Source: an uncultured Cyclobacteriaceae bacterium (GTDB taxonomy: Bacteria; Bacteroidota; Bacteroidia; Cytophagales; Cyclobacteriaceae). From it: 64,000 bases of DNA. The position numbers were made by a program, and so were the translations under genes. Position 1 is the stretch's first letter. Each line of letters begins with the position of its first letter. The notes beneath the pieces were generated by a model. It had not been told where the DNA came from. It ran no database searches and saw nothing but the letters and a program-made list of their open reading frames with translations. Positions 7,650 to 16,779 of the stretch are shown one piece after another. The DNA lies in assembly GCA_943788235.1 (NCBI GenBank), contig CALSPM010000003.1, forward strand, positions 62,001 to 126,000, read 5' to 3'.

Positions 7650-10037
7650 ATGATACAGTGTAAAACATCGAAAGAAATAGGTGGCATGGGACATTCCATG
7701 AAGCGCAAAGAGGATGATCGATTTATTCATGGAAAAGGCAACTATACGGATGACGTAAAGCTGCCAGGAACTTTATATATGGACATTGTCCGAAGTCCTT
7801 ATGCCTATGCTAAAATTAAAAATATAGATAGTTCGGAAGCTTTAAAGATCCCAGGCGTATTGGCCGTAATTACAGGAAAAGATTTGGAGCAATACAATCT
7901 GCATTGGATGCCTACCTTAATGTCTGATACCCAAATGGTTTTACCCGTGGATACAGTCATGTACCAAGCACAGGAGGTTGCTGCGATCATTGCAACGGAA
8001 AAATACATTGCTCGAGACGCCCGTGAAGCTGTCAGGGTGGAATACGAGGTGATGAAGCCCGTAGTGGATCCCTTTAAAGCATTAGACGCTGATGCGCCTG
8101 TATTAAGAACGGATAAACCAGATAAAAAAGACAATCATATTTGGCATTGGGAAGTTGGACAAAAAGAGGAGACCGAAAAAATATTTGAGGAGGCAGAAGT
8201 AACCGTGAAGGAACAAATGCACATTCCAAGAATTCACGTGGCTTCCATTGAAACGTGTGGATGTGTGGCGAGTTATGATAAGGTAGACAATTACCTTACG
8301 ATGTACATGACTACGCAAGCTCCCCATGCGATCAGAACAGTATTTGCTTTGGTTGCGGGTCATGTAGGGCTTACCGAAGAAAAAATCAGAGTAATTTCAC
8401 CGGATATTGGTGGTGGATTCGGAGGTAAAGTGCCTGTTTATCCAGGTTATGTTATAGCTATTGCAGCTTCATTTCTTATCGGAAAGCCAGTAAAATGGAT
8501 TGAAGATAGGAGTGAAAATTTACAGGCAGATTCATTTGCAAGAGACTATCACATAACTGCAGAGCTTGCGGGTACCAAGGATGGTAAAATTTTGGCGACT
8601 CGTATGAAAGTATTGGCAGATCACGGATATACTGATGCATCAGCAAATCCATCGAAGTTTCCAACAGGTATGTTTTCTATCGGTACAGGATCTTATGATT
8701 ATCCCAATGCTTTTATGGAGGCGGATGCCGTCTACACCAATAAGCCACCTGGAGGGGTCGCTTATCGATGTTCTTTTAGAGTGACAGAAGCCGTGCATGC
8801 GATAGAACGTATTACCGATCGATTTGCCCTTGAAATAGGCAAAGATCCCGCAGCATTGAGATTTCAGAATTTCATCAAGAAAGAGCAATTCCCATATCAT
8901 TCGCCAACGGGTTGGGAGTATGACAGTGGAGATTATGAAGCAGGACTAAAATTAGCGATGAAAGGTGTTGATTATGACAATTTAAGGATAGAACAAGCTG
9001 AAAAAAGGAAGAAGGGCGAATTGATGGGTATTGGATTATCCACTTTTACTGAAATCGTGGGAGCTGGACCGTCGAAAGATTTTGATATTTTAGGGATTAA
9101 AATGTTTGACAGTGCCGAGATCAGAGTACATCCAACGGGCAAAGCTATTGCAAGATTTGGAACTAAGTCTCAAGGTCAAGGCCATGAAACCACCTATGCA
9201 CAAATTATTGCAGAGGAGTTGGGAATTCCTGCCAAGGATATTCAGATAGAAGAAGGAGATACAGATACGGCACCTTATGGACTGGGAACCTATGCAAGTA
9301 GAAGTACGCCCACTGCCGGCGCTGCGGCTGTCATGGCTGCCAGAAAACTTCGGGACAAAGCGAAAAAAATCGCTGCTTATTTATTAGAAGTATCTGAAGA
9401 TGACTTGGAGTGGGAGCCTGGAAAGTTTTCCGTAAAAGGAGCGCCAGAAAAATCAAAAACCATTCAGGAAATAGTTTTTGCTTCATACACCAATCACCCA
9501 CAAGGGATGGAAGCTGGATTTGAGGCTACTCATTATTATGATCCTCCCAATCTTACCTTCCCATCAGGAGCTTATATCTGCGTGGTAGATATTGATTCGG
9601 ATACCTTTGAAATTAAGGTTCGAAGATTTGTAGCGATAGATGATGCAGGTCATATAATCAATCCAATGATTGCACAAGGGCAAGTACACGGTGGATTGAC
9701 GCAAGGTATTGCACCTGCCATGTATGAAGAATTGATTTATGATGATGATGGTAATATATTGAATGGAACGTTGATGGATTATTTGGTACCTACTGCGGTG
9801 GAATCACCGAGTTGGGAAACCGGACATACAGTTACACCATCACCCCATCATCCCATTGGAGCAAAAGGTATTGGAGAGTCACCTACCGTTGGTGCGCCTC
9901 CAGCGATTGCCAATGCGATCGTAGATGCATTGAAACCTTATGGGATTACACATTTAGATATTCCGATTACGCCTTACAAAATTTTTAAAGCGTTGAAGGA
10001 GAAAGGTGTATTGGATAAGAATATCGTAGAATCATAA
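7650..10037 (+). CDS. coxL: Form I carbon monoxide dehydrogenase large (Mo-Cu) subunit CoxL
   Basis: The 795-residue subunit binds the Mo cofactor and oxidises CO to CO2. The loop at residues 371-377 reads AYRCSFR, the signature that separates form I (true, Cu-containing) CODH from form II relatives. Cys374 corresponds to the cysteine that ligates copper (Cys388 in Oligotropha carboxidovorans). The general base is Glu743 in GAKGIGESPTVG (Glu763 in Oligotropha). GGGFGGK near residues 253-259 and the QGQGHETTYAQ region are Mo-cofactor-binding motifs. Length is close to the roughly 809 residues of the reference enzyme. The CoxM-S-L order and downstream CoxG, D, E and F support a functional form I system. 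Confidence 0.96.
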   Translation: MIQCKTSKEIGGMGHSMKRKEDDRFIHGKGNYTDDVKLPGTLYMDIVRSPYAYAKIKNIDSSEALKIPGVLAVITGKDLEQYNLHWMPTLMSDTQMVLPVDTVMYQAQEVAAIIATEKYIARDAREAVRVEYEVMKPVVDPFKALDADAPVLRTDKPDKKDNHIWHWEVGQKEETEKIFEEAEVTVKEQMHIPRIHVASIETCGCVASYDKVDNYLTMYMTTQAPHAIRTVFALVAGHVGLTEEKIRVISPDIGGGFGGKVPVYPGYVIAIAASFLIGKPVKWIEDRSENLQADSFARDYHITAELAGTKDGKILATRMKVLADHGYTDASANPSKFPTGMFSIGTGSYDYPNAFMEADAVYTNKPPGGVAYRCSFRVTEAVHAIERITDRFALEIGKDPAALRFQNFIKKEQFPYHSPTGWEYDSGDYEAGLKLAMKGVDYDNLRIEQAEKRKKGELMGIGLSTFTEIVGAGPSKDFDILGIKMFDSAEIRVHPTGKAIARFGTKSQGQGHETTYAQIIAEELGIPAKDIQIEEGDTDTAPYGLGTYASRSTPTAGAAAVMAARKLRDKAKKIAAYLLEVSEDDLEWEPGKFSVKGAPEKSKTIQEIVFASYTNHPQGMEAGFEATHYYDPPNLTFPSGAYICVVDIDSDTFEIKVRRFVAIDDAGHIINPMIAQGQVHGGLTQGIAPAMYEELIYDDDGNILNGTLMDYLVPTAVESPSWETGHTVTPSPHHPIGAKGIGESPTVGAPPAIANAIVDALKPYGITHLDIPITPYKIFKALKEKGVLDKNIVES

Positions 10038-10059
10038 TTTAAATAAATAATTTACTTTT

Positions 10060-10093
10060 AACGAACCGGCTCTCATTTGGGAACCGGTTTGTT
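10060..10093 (+). terminator. Intercistronic hairpin between coxL and coxG
   Basis: AACGAACCGG at 10060-10069 pairs with CCGGTTTGTT at 10084-10093 as a 10-bp stem with one G-T pair and a 14-base loop. It lies in the 74-bp coxL-coxG spacer. No long T run follows, so it may be a weak or attenuating terminator, or an RNA-processing or 3'-stability element that sets the high coxMSL to accessory-gene ratio. Which one cannot be told from sequence. Confidence 0.55.
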
Positions 10094-10111
10094 ATTTAAT
10101 TCAAATCGTTA

Positions 10112-10633
10112 ATGGAAGCAACAATTACAAAAAAATTTAGTTTAGAGGCGCCCATCAAAGAAGTATGGAAAAGGCTCAGTAATCCTAAAGAAATCTCCGG
10201 TTGTGTACCAGGAGCTACGATCACAGATCAAATAGATGACAACAACTATAAAGGTGAGGTTACCTTGAAATTTGGCCCCATAAAAACAAAATATGACGGA
10301 GAAATTACCATTGAAAAAATGGATAATGATGCCCACACCATGTTACTTCGAGGAAAAGGACTTGATTCCAAAGGAAAAGGAAACGCTGAAATGACCATGA
10401 ATGGGAGTGCGGTGACGACGGATGAAGGGACTGAGGTAGATTTTAAAATGGTGGTCAATATACAAGGTACGCTGGCGCAGTTTGGCTCTAGATTAATCAA
10501 TGATGTGTCGGCTCAATTGATGGATCAATTTGTTGATAATTTTAAAAAATTATTGTCTGGTGATGAGATAGATAATTCCTTAAAGGCGGGTTCTATGATG
10601 GGGTCTGTGGTGAAAGGGCTCTTCAAAAAATGA
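10112..10633 (+). CDS. coxG: CoxG-type SRPBCC protein
   Basis: This 173-residue protein is a CoxG/SRPBCC-fold member: the N-terminus reads FSLEAPIKEVWKRLSNPKEISGCVPG, followed by YKGEVTLKFGPIKTKYDGEI and the C-terminal helix SAQLMDQFVDNFKKLL, which are typical of carbon monoxide dehydrogenase subunit G. The family is reported to help attach CODH to the cytoplasmic membrane; the last residues (MMGSVVKGLFKK) form a short amphipathic tail rather than a membrane span. It follows coxL after a hairpin and precedes coxD by 10 bases. Confidence 0.93.
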   Translation: MEATITKKFSLEAPIKEVWKRLSNPKEISGCVPGATITDQIDDNNYKGEVTLKFGPIKTKYDGEITIEKMDNDAHTMLLRGKGLDSKGKGNAEMTMNGSAVTTDEGTEVDFKMVVNIQGTLAQFGSRLINDVSAQLMDQFVDNFKKLLSGDEIDNSLKAGSMMGSVVKGLFKK

Positions 10634-10643
10634 CCTAAAACAT

Positions 10644-11516
10644 ATGATACCAGAGGTAAAAGAGTTGATCGATAGATTTGATCAACTTGATTATGTTGTG
10701 GAAGAAGAGCTGGCAACAGTTCTTTTTTTAATGTTGAAGCTGAAAAAGCCTTTACTTTTGGAAGGCCCTCCTGGGGTTGGGAAAACAGAGGCAGCCAACA
10801 TTATTGCCCATTATAAGGATCATGAGCTGATCAGATTACAATGTTATGAGGGACTGGATGTAAGTACTTCTGTCTATGAGTGGAATTATCAAAAACAATT
10901 ATTGCACATCAAACTCAGTGAAAAAGAAAAAATCTCAGCGGAGGAGCAAGAGAAATTTATTTTTAGTGATGAATTTTTATTAAAACGGCCCTTACTCAAG
11001 GCGATTACCTCAGACAAACCAGCCGTATTACTCATTGATGAAATTGATCGGGCAGATGAAGAATTTGAAGCTTTTTTGTTAGAGCTTTTGTCAGATTTTC
11101 AAATTTCTATTCCTGAACTAGGAACCATTAATGCCAAACATAAACCTGTGGTCATTCTTACTTCTAATCGTACCAGAGATTTAAGCGATGCTTTAAAAAG
11201 GCGATGTTTGTATCATTGGGTTGATTTCCCAAATTTTGACAAAGAGTTAGCGATTGTAGAGAAACATGTTGGAGGAGAGGTAGAGATACTCCAACATTTG
11301 GTGAGGTTCGTAGAATACCTGCGGGGCCAACGTTTACAGAAAATCCCTGGCATTGCAGAAACCATCGACTGGGCACGCGCGTTGATCACCTTAAATGCGA
11401 CTACTTTATCTCCAGCATTGATCGAATCAACCCTTGGATGCGTATTGAAGTCCCAAAAAGACATCACTGAAATCAAGCATTCTTTAACCAGTATTTTAGA
11501 AGAAACTTCAGCTTAG
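10644..11516 (+). CDS. coxD: MoxR-type AAA+ ATPase CoxD
   Basis: The 290-residue protein has Walker A GPPGVGKT at 41-48, Walker B AVLLIDEID at about 127-135 and sensor-1 TSNRTRDLSDALKRR. It belongs to the MoxR-like AAA+ group that works with VWA proteins. In Oligotropha, CoxD is a membrane-associated chaperone needed to sulfurate the Mo site during assembly of the Mo-S-Cu cluster. It is followed after 2 bases by coxE, its expected VWA partner. The short spacer supports one operon. All ATPase motifs are intact. Confidence 0.93.
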   Translation: MIPEVKELIDRFDQLDYVVEEELATVLFLMLKLKKPLLLEGPPGVGKTEAANIIAHYKDHELIRLQCYEGLDVSTSVYEWNYQKQLLHIKLSEKEKISAEEQEKFIFSDEFLLKRPLLKAITSDKPAVLLIDEIDRADEEFEAFLLELLSDFQISIPELGTINAKHKPVVILTSNRTRDLSDALKRRCLYHWVDFPNFDKELAIVEKHVGGEVEILQHLVRFVEYLRGQRLQKIPGIAETIDWARALITLNATTLSPALIESTLGCVLKSQKDITEIKHSLTSILEETSA

Positions 11517-11518
11517 CT

Positions 11519-12667
11519 ATGGAAATAAGCCATTTTACCCATTACCAATCCATGAGGGCATCGATGGTGGGTTTCAGTGAAATGTGTCGGGAAAATGGTC
11601 TTTCCATTGGTTTAAGTCATACACAAGAGGGGGTAAAAACAGCACAGCTAGGATTCATTCGGGATCCGCAATCTTTTTATTACGGATTAAAATCATTGTT
11701 TTGTAAGGATCTCGAAGAAGAGGTTATATTCGATTACTGCTTTAAGGTGTACTGGAAAAAGCGAAAGCATAAGTATGCACATAAAATTCAGCAGCAAGGG
11801 AAGTCCAACGTCACTAAGAATACAAAAGCCTCTTTGGTGATGATAGGATTAAAAGATGATAAAAATAAAGAAAAGCTACCTCTTGAGGAAGCCAAAAGTG
11901 TTTCAGGAGTGAGTCATGTGGATCAACTCAAGCATACGGATTTTTCTAAAATCAAAGCCGTAGATTTAGATCAGCTTGATGATCTTATTGAAAAATTATT
12001 GAAGCAATTGAATACTCGTTTAAAACGCAGATTGACCCATGCCAATAAAGGAAAAATAGATATTCGAAAATCAATAAGAAAAAACATCAGTTCAAGAGAT
12101 GAAATTATTAATTTGAGTTATCAGAAAAGGAAAATTCAAAAAACAAAATTAGTTATCTTGTTGGACGTAAGTGGTTCGATGGATAAATACTCATTTTTTT
12201 TGTTAAAATTTGTGTGGTCATTGAAATCCCATCTCAAGAACATTGAAGCCTTTATTTTCAGCACCCACTTGATTCGAATTACCGATTTATTGAAGGAAGA
12301 TGAATTGACGGAGTCAATGATGCAAATGAGCGCGCGCGCGACCAATTGGTCAGGAGGGACTAAAATAGGGGATTGCTTAGGCTCTTTTAACGATCAATTT
12401 GCCAAACAAGTTTTGAATGGCCGAAGTGTTACCATTATCTTAAGTGATGGTCTAGATGATGGGGATCCTCAGGTGATGTTTGATGAAGTATATAAAATTA
12501 AATTAAGAACCAGAAAATTGGTGTGGTTGAATCCTTTAAAAGGAATGAAAGGATATGAGCCTTTGGCCAAAGGAATGAAGGCAGCTCTACCGGCCGTAGA
12601 TGACTTCCGGTCGGCACATAATTTAGATAGTTTGATGGAATTAGAAAATATTTTATCGCATGCATAA
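11519..12667 (+). CDS. coxE: VWA-domain CODH maturation protein CoxE
   Basis: The 382-residue protein has a von Willebrand factor A domain in its C-terminal half. The MIDAS motif DVSGS is at 216-220, and TNWSGGTKIGDCL and ILSDGLDDGDP supply the other metal-site positions. The N-terminal half is charged and lysine-rich (about 80-210). CoxE proteins pair with CoxD and, with CoxF, take part in copper insertion into the CODH active site in Oligotropha. Its 3' end overlaps the next gene by 8 bases, indicating translational coupling. No signal peptide is present. Confidence 0.92.
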   Translation: MEISHFTHYQSMRASMVGFSEMCRENGLSIGLSHTQEGVKTAQLGFIRDPQSFYYGLKSLFCKDLEEEVIFDYCFKVYWKKRKHKYAHKIQQQGKSNVTKNTKASLVMIGLKDDKNKEKLPLEEAKSVSGVSHVDQLKHTDFSKIKAVDLDQLDDLIEKLLKQLNTRLKRRLTHANKGKIDIRKSIRKNISSRDEIINLSYQKRKIQKTKLVILLDVSGSMDKYSFFLLKFVWSLKSHLKNIEAFIFSTHLIRITDLLKEDELTESMMQMSARATNWSGGTKIGDCLGSFNDQFAKQVLNGRSVTIILSDGLDDGDPQVMFDEVYKIKLRTRKLVWLNPLKGMKGYEPLAKGMKAALPAVDDFRSAHNLDSLMELENILSHA

Positions 12668-13628
12668 TTATTTATCATTGCTTAAAAATCTAGAATCCTA
12701 TCAAAAAAAGCAAGAAGCTGTTGCGATGGCTTCTATTGTGCGCAGAGAAGCACCGACCTCAGGAAAGCCTGGAGATAAAGCACTCATTACTCAGAACGGT
12801 GAGATAAAGGGTTGGATAGGAGGAGGATGTACGCGTGGTATTGTGATCAAAGAGGCTTTGGCCGCTATTAAGGAAAGAAGTCCAAGATTGGTGCGTATCC
12901 AAACCGCTTTAGATGCACCTAAGCAATCTGGAGTTAAAAATTATAAAATGACCTGCATGAGTGGGGGATCATTAGAAGTTTATATTGAACCAATTATGCC
13001 ATTACTTGAATTAAAAATTTTTGGACGATCGCACATCGCTAAAGCCTTGTGTCAGTTGGGTGCCCTTTCCGGATTTAGGGTCACGGTGATCTCTGATCTG
13101 GTCGAAGAAGAGATGTTCTCTGCGGCCAGTGATAGGTTGATGCTGAAAGCATTTGATCCCACCTTACATCGCAATGAATATGTGGTCGTTTGTACGCAAG
13201 GAGAGGGAGATGAAGAAAGTTTAGCGAGTGCCTTGCAGACGGATCCGAAGTATTTAGGATTCGTAGCGAGCAGCAGGAAAGCCAATGCAGTATTGATGGC
13301 CTTAAAAAGGAAAGCGGTTCCACACGCACAATTGACTAAAGTCAAAACACCTGCGGGCCTGGATATCAATGCCAAAATACCGACTGAGGTGGCAATTTCT
13401 ATTTTGGCTGAAATCATTCAGCTGAGTAGGTCAAAAGCAAGTCCGATAACTCCATCTATACCGTTAGATCCAAATCTATCCAGTGATTTATACATCAATC
13501 CAGTATGTAAAATACCGGTTTCAAAAAGTGCAGCAAAGCATATAGTAGAACATGAAGGCGAGCAGGTATATTTTTGCTGCGATGGGTGTTATGCCTCTTT
13601 TCAAAAGGAGCCTTCGGCCTATATCTAA
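12660..13628 (+). CDS. coxF: CoxF/XdhC-like maturation protein with C-terminal YHS domain
   Basis: The 322-residue protein has an XdhC/CoxI N-terminal domain (APTSGKPGDKALI, WIGGGCTRG, MTCMSGGSLEVYIEP) and an XdhC Rossmann domain (IFGRSHIAKAL, GFVASSRKANAV, DINAKIPTEVAISILAEI). A YHS domain follows at about 280-322, with Cys283 in NPVCK and Cys306, Cys307 and Cys310 in FCCDGC. YHS domains bind metals and occur in copper transporters. CoxF is needed for copper insertion in Oligotropha CODH, so the fused YHS domain is a good candidate copper site. The ATG at 12660 overlaps coxE. It is the last gene of the operon and is distinct from the XdhC gene at 3212. Confidence 0.88.
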   Translation: MHNYLSLLKNLESYQKKQEAVAMASIVRREAPTSGKPGDKALITQNGEIKGWIGGGCTRGIVIKEALAAIKERSPRLVRIQTALDAPKQSGVKNYKMTCMSGGSLEVYIEPIMPLLELKIFGRSHIAKALCQLGALSGFRVTVISDLVEEEMFSAASDRLMLKAFDPTLHRNEYVVVCTQGEGDEESLASALQTDPKYLGFVASSRKANAVLMALKRKAVPHAQLTKVKTPAGLDINAKIPTEVAISILAEIIQLSRSKASPITPSIPLDPNLSSDLYINPVCKIPVSKSAAKHIVEHEGEQVYFCCDGCYASFQKEPSAYI

Positions 13629-13632
13629 TGCT

Positions 13633-14388
13633 TTAGATATGCCATCCCCAACCATGCAATAAGACCAACCTGAAACCGACGTAAGCAATCAAAATTGCTG
13701 TAAATAGTTTGATCGTTTTCGTATTAATTTTTTTATTGGTGATAAATGATCCTAAAGCTCCACCTAGGCCCACCGCCAAGATCAATGGAAAAGTTAATGC
13801 CATATTTAGTTTAAAAGTGTTTGAGGCGATGAGTCCACCCAAGCCCGCGATAGAATTACATAAAATAAAAAGGGAAGCCAGTGCGGCAACGGTGCGCGCA
13901 TCTTTCCACCCGGTTAAGTTAAGTGTTGGAGAAAGAAAGATACCTCCTCCGATGCCAGAGATGCCCGACAGTAACCCAATGCCACTTCCGATCATTAATT
14001 TTTTATTAGCTTTTAAAGGGTTATTGGAATGGGATCGCTGAAGCAATTGAATGAATATAAAAAAAGATGCTCCTAAAAGTGCAAATCCGAGTACTAGAAA
14101 AAATATTTTTTCAGACAATGGAAGCTGAGCACCTAAAAAAGAGAGGGGCATACTGCTGAGTATAAAGGGCCAAAAAAGCTTCCACTTAAAAACATCGTTT
14201 CTAATGAACATAAAGGTCCCTATGCCTACGACAATTATATTTAAAAGGAGGGCTAAGGTTCTTATTTCTTGAAACTCAGTCAAAAAAAGGCTTAATAATG
14301 CCAAGTAACTTGATCCACCGCCAAAACCCACGGAAGCGTAAAAAAAGGCAATCAAAAAGAAAATAAGAGGGATTCCGTATTCAGGCAT
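13633..14388 (-). CDS. TauE/SafE-family membrane permease
   Basis: The 251-residue protein has about seven to eight hydrophobic segments and two internally similar halves, with glycine-rich motifs GVGGGSSYLALL-type near the N-terminus (SVGFGGGSSYLAL) and GSGIGLLSGISGIGGGIFLSP in the middle. These are typical of TauE/SafE (sulfite or organosulfonate exporter) permeases. Substrate is unknown; members also occur near Mo-enzyme and xanthine dehydrogenase operons. It is convergent with coxF, with 4 bases between stops, so it is not part of that transcript but may be functionally related through sulfur handling. Confidence 0.85.
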   Translation of the reverse strand: MPEYGIPLIFFLIAFFYASVGFGGGSSYLALLSLFLTEFQEIRTLALLLNIIVVGIGTFMFIRNDVFKWKLFWPFILSSMPLSFLGAQLPLSEKIFFLVLGFALLGASFFIFIQLLQRSHSNNPLKANKKLMIGSGIGLLSGISGIGGGIFLSPTLNLTGWKDARTVAALASLFILCNSIAGLGGLIASNTFKLNMALTFPLILAVGLGGALGSFITNKKINTKTIKLFTAILIAYVGFRLVLLHGWGWHI

Positions 14389-14464
14389 AAAGTTGAGGTG
14401 CTACCAAAGGGCAATAAGGCTATCTATTTTCTCATATCGGAGGACAAATTTTTTTAGGGCAACT

Positions 14465-14998
14465 TTAGGCACTTCTTTGATAATTTCTTTGATGATTGAT
14501 CAATGGATCAAGACAAATTTTAAGCCATTCAGAATAGTTATCAGCATTTTTCGAAAGCTCTTCTTGAAGCTCATCGAGTCCGATGTATTTATAATTTTGA
14601 ACTTCCAACGGATTGGCTTGGGGAAGGGCATCGGAATATCCAAAATAGACATGATCACATTCGTGCTCACTTAATCCATTTGAAAAATTAACTTTATAAA
14701 CAAATTTAAAGGCAAAAGTCAGGGTGCAGTCCAGGCCCATTTCTTCTTGAAGTCGTCTTTTTGTAGCCTGAGGCATTGCTTCTCCAAACTGGGGGTGACT
14801 GCAGCAGGTATTGGACCACAAATTTGCTGAGTGATATTTGTCAGCGGCGCGCTGCTGCAGAAGTACTTGGCCTTTGCTGTTAAATATGAAGATGGAAAAG
14901 GCGCGATGGAGTAACCCCAGCTGATGAACTTTTAGTTTTTCCATTTTACCCCATTGTTGATCATTTTCATCAACTAATATCAAATACTCATCACTCAT
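14465..14998 (-). CDS. idi: Isopentenyl-diphosphate delta-isomerase (type I)
   Basis: This Nudix-fold enzyme interconverts isopentenyl and dimethylallyl diphosphate. I place the start at the ATG at 14998 (MSDEYLILVDENDQQ), giving 177 residues, the usual length; an open frame extends 33 codons further upstream but has no family similarity. The catalytic cysteine is Cys66 in SNTCCSHP, and the metal-binding Glu region is in SEHECDHVYFG. The Nudix helix is represented by RRLQEEMGL. It supplies both C5 units for isoprenoids, downstream of the MEP pathway enzyme Dxr encoded at 46595 in this window. The spacer upstream (14999-15212) shows nothing else I can name. Confidence 0.93.
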   Translation of the reverse strand: MSDEYLILVDENDQQWGKMEKLKVHQLGLLHRAFSIFIFNSKGQVLLQQRAADKYHSANLWSNTCCSHPQFGEAMPQATKRRLQEEMGLDCTLTFAFKFVYKVNFSNGLSEHECDHVYFGYSDALPQANPLEVQNYKYIGLDELQEELSKNADNYSEWLKICLDPLINHQRNYQRSA

Positions 14999-15212
14999 AA
15001 TGGTCTTCTTAATAAATATCAATGCTAAGCCAAAAACCTCAAAAAAGACAATTTTTTCCAAATAATTTACCGTTTGAGGCTTATTTATGAGAGGCAAAAG
15101 AGGCCTGATTATTTTTCGGAAAATAAAACCAGTTGAATCTCTGTCTCGTCCCTTAAAATGAGATCATATAAAGTTAAGATCAGCATTTTTGGACTTTTAT
15201 TTCTTTTTTGAA

Positions 15213-16776
15213 TCAAATCAAGTCACTGTTGTAAAACCCTCCCTTATTTTCAACTCTTTTCATTGATTGTTCTACAATTAAATAAGAGGTAGAAATCATG
15301 TTTCGCAACTCAAATAACTGAGTCGATAATTTACTTTTTTGATAAAGGTCTTCGGTCTCCTCAAAGAGGACATTCAATCTTTTTGATGCGCGAAGTAATC
15401 TTTCATGTGTCCGTATAATCCCTACATAATCGCTCATGAGGGATTGTAACTCCTTTCGATTGTGCGTAATTAAAATTTGTTCCTTGGTTTCAAAGGTATT
15501 TTTACCATCCCAATCGGGAATAGATATTTTATGCTTAATGGTTTCAATATCTTTTTTAGTTGCTATGAAGCATCGATGGGCATAAACTAGGGCTTCGAGT
15601 AGCGAGTTAGAAGCCAGCCGATTGGCACCATGGAGCCCTGTGTGTGCGCATTCACCACAAGCGTAAAGATGTTGAACAGAAGTGCATCCATTGGTATCCA
15701 CGTCAATACCACCGCACAGATAATGGGCCGCAGGAGTTACGGGAATCATTTGTTTACTGAGATCAATACCAATCTCGATGCATTGTGCATAAATATTGGG
15801 AAAATTTTGTTTAAAATCTTTTTTGGAAATTGCAGTGCAATCTAAATAAACAAAATCAGCCCCACTTATTTTGAGTTCGTTGTCAATGGCGCGTGAAACG
15901 ATATCTCGAGAAGCCAGTTCTTTTCTTGCATCGTATTTGTGCATGAAAGCTTCTCCTTGTTCATTTTTTAAAATGGCTCCTAAGCCACGGACGGCTTCAG
16001 AGATGAGAAAAGATCTTCCGTGGCTAAACTGATGGGCCAAGGCGGTCGGATGAAATTGAATAAATTCCATGTGAGAAACCTGTGCTTTGGCACGGTAGGC
16101 CATGGCGATGCCGTCTCCTGTGGCAATGATTGGGTTGGTTGTATTTCGATAGACCTGACCAATGCCACCCGTAGCCAATAACGTGGTTTTTGCATTATAG
16201 GTAACTATTTCTTGGTTTTTTTGATTAAAAACATAAGCCCCATAACAAGTCAGTTTTTCCTTAGACTTCGGCCGCTTCAATTGATGTTCAGTAATGAGGT
16301 CAACGGCAAAATGAGAAGTCAGCAGGGTTATGTTTTGCTGTTGTTTGATTTTGATGATAAGTTTACGCTCTATTTCATAACCCGTGATGTCTTTGAAATG
16401 CAAAATACGGTGTTCTCGAGTGTCCGCCTTCGAGGCCCAAATCATATCTGCCGAGCTTACTTTTATCAAAGTTAATGCCCCAATTGATCAGTTCATAGAG
16501 TCTTTTAGGGCCTTCCTCAACCACCATTTGAACCACCTGTGGATCACAAAGTCCGTCTCCGGCTTTCAGCGTATCGGAGATATGTTTTTCGTAGGAGTCG
16601 TCTTGAGTATCAATGACCGTGGCAATGCCTCCTTGTGCATATTTGGTATTGGACTCACTTTCGTCACCCTTGGTCAGAATCACAATTTTTTGCTCAGGAA
16701 AACATTCAGCGATCTTGAGGGCATAGGTGAGTCCGGCGATACCTGATCCGAGCACTAATACGTCTGTTTTTGGCAT
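15213..16776 (-). pseudogene. nadB: L-aspartate oxidase NadB, interrupted by one frameshift
   Basis: Two overlapping frames make one NadB of about 520 residues, the normal length. The upstream frame from ATG at 16776 holds the FAD dinucleotide motif VLVLGSGIAGLTYAL and TKYAQGGIA. The downstream frame continues from HRILHFKDITG, with HMEFIQFHPTAL, RGLGAIL, HYLCGGID and GLHGANRLASNSLLEALV. The expected junction GGHSx-HRILH lies at about 16410-16420, where one extra base would explain the break. NadB oxidises aspartate to iminoaspartate for NAD synthesis and is followed by its partner NadA upstream at 16780, with a 3-base gap. Because NadA-NadB is a core pathway and the rest of the sequence is well conserved, a sequencing error is as likely as a real lesion. 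Confidence 0.88.
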
Positions 16777-16779
16777 GTA

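Noticed and set aside
14999-15097. 33-codon extension of idi
   Set aside because: No family similarity and the ATG at 14998 gives the normal enzyme length.
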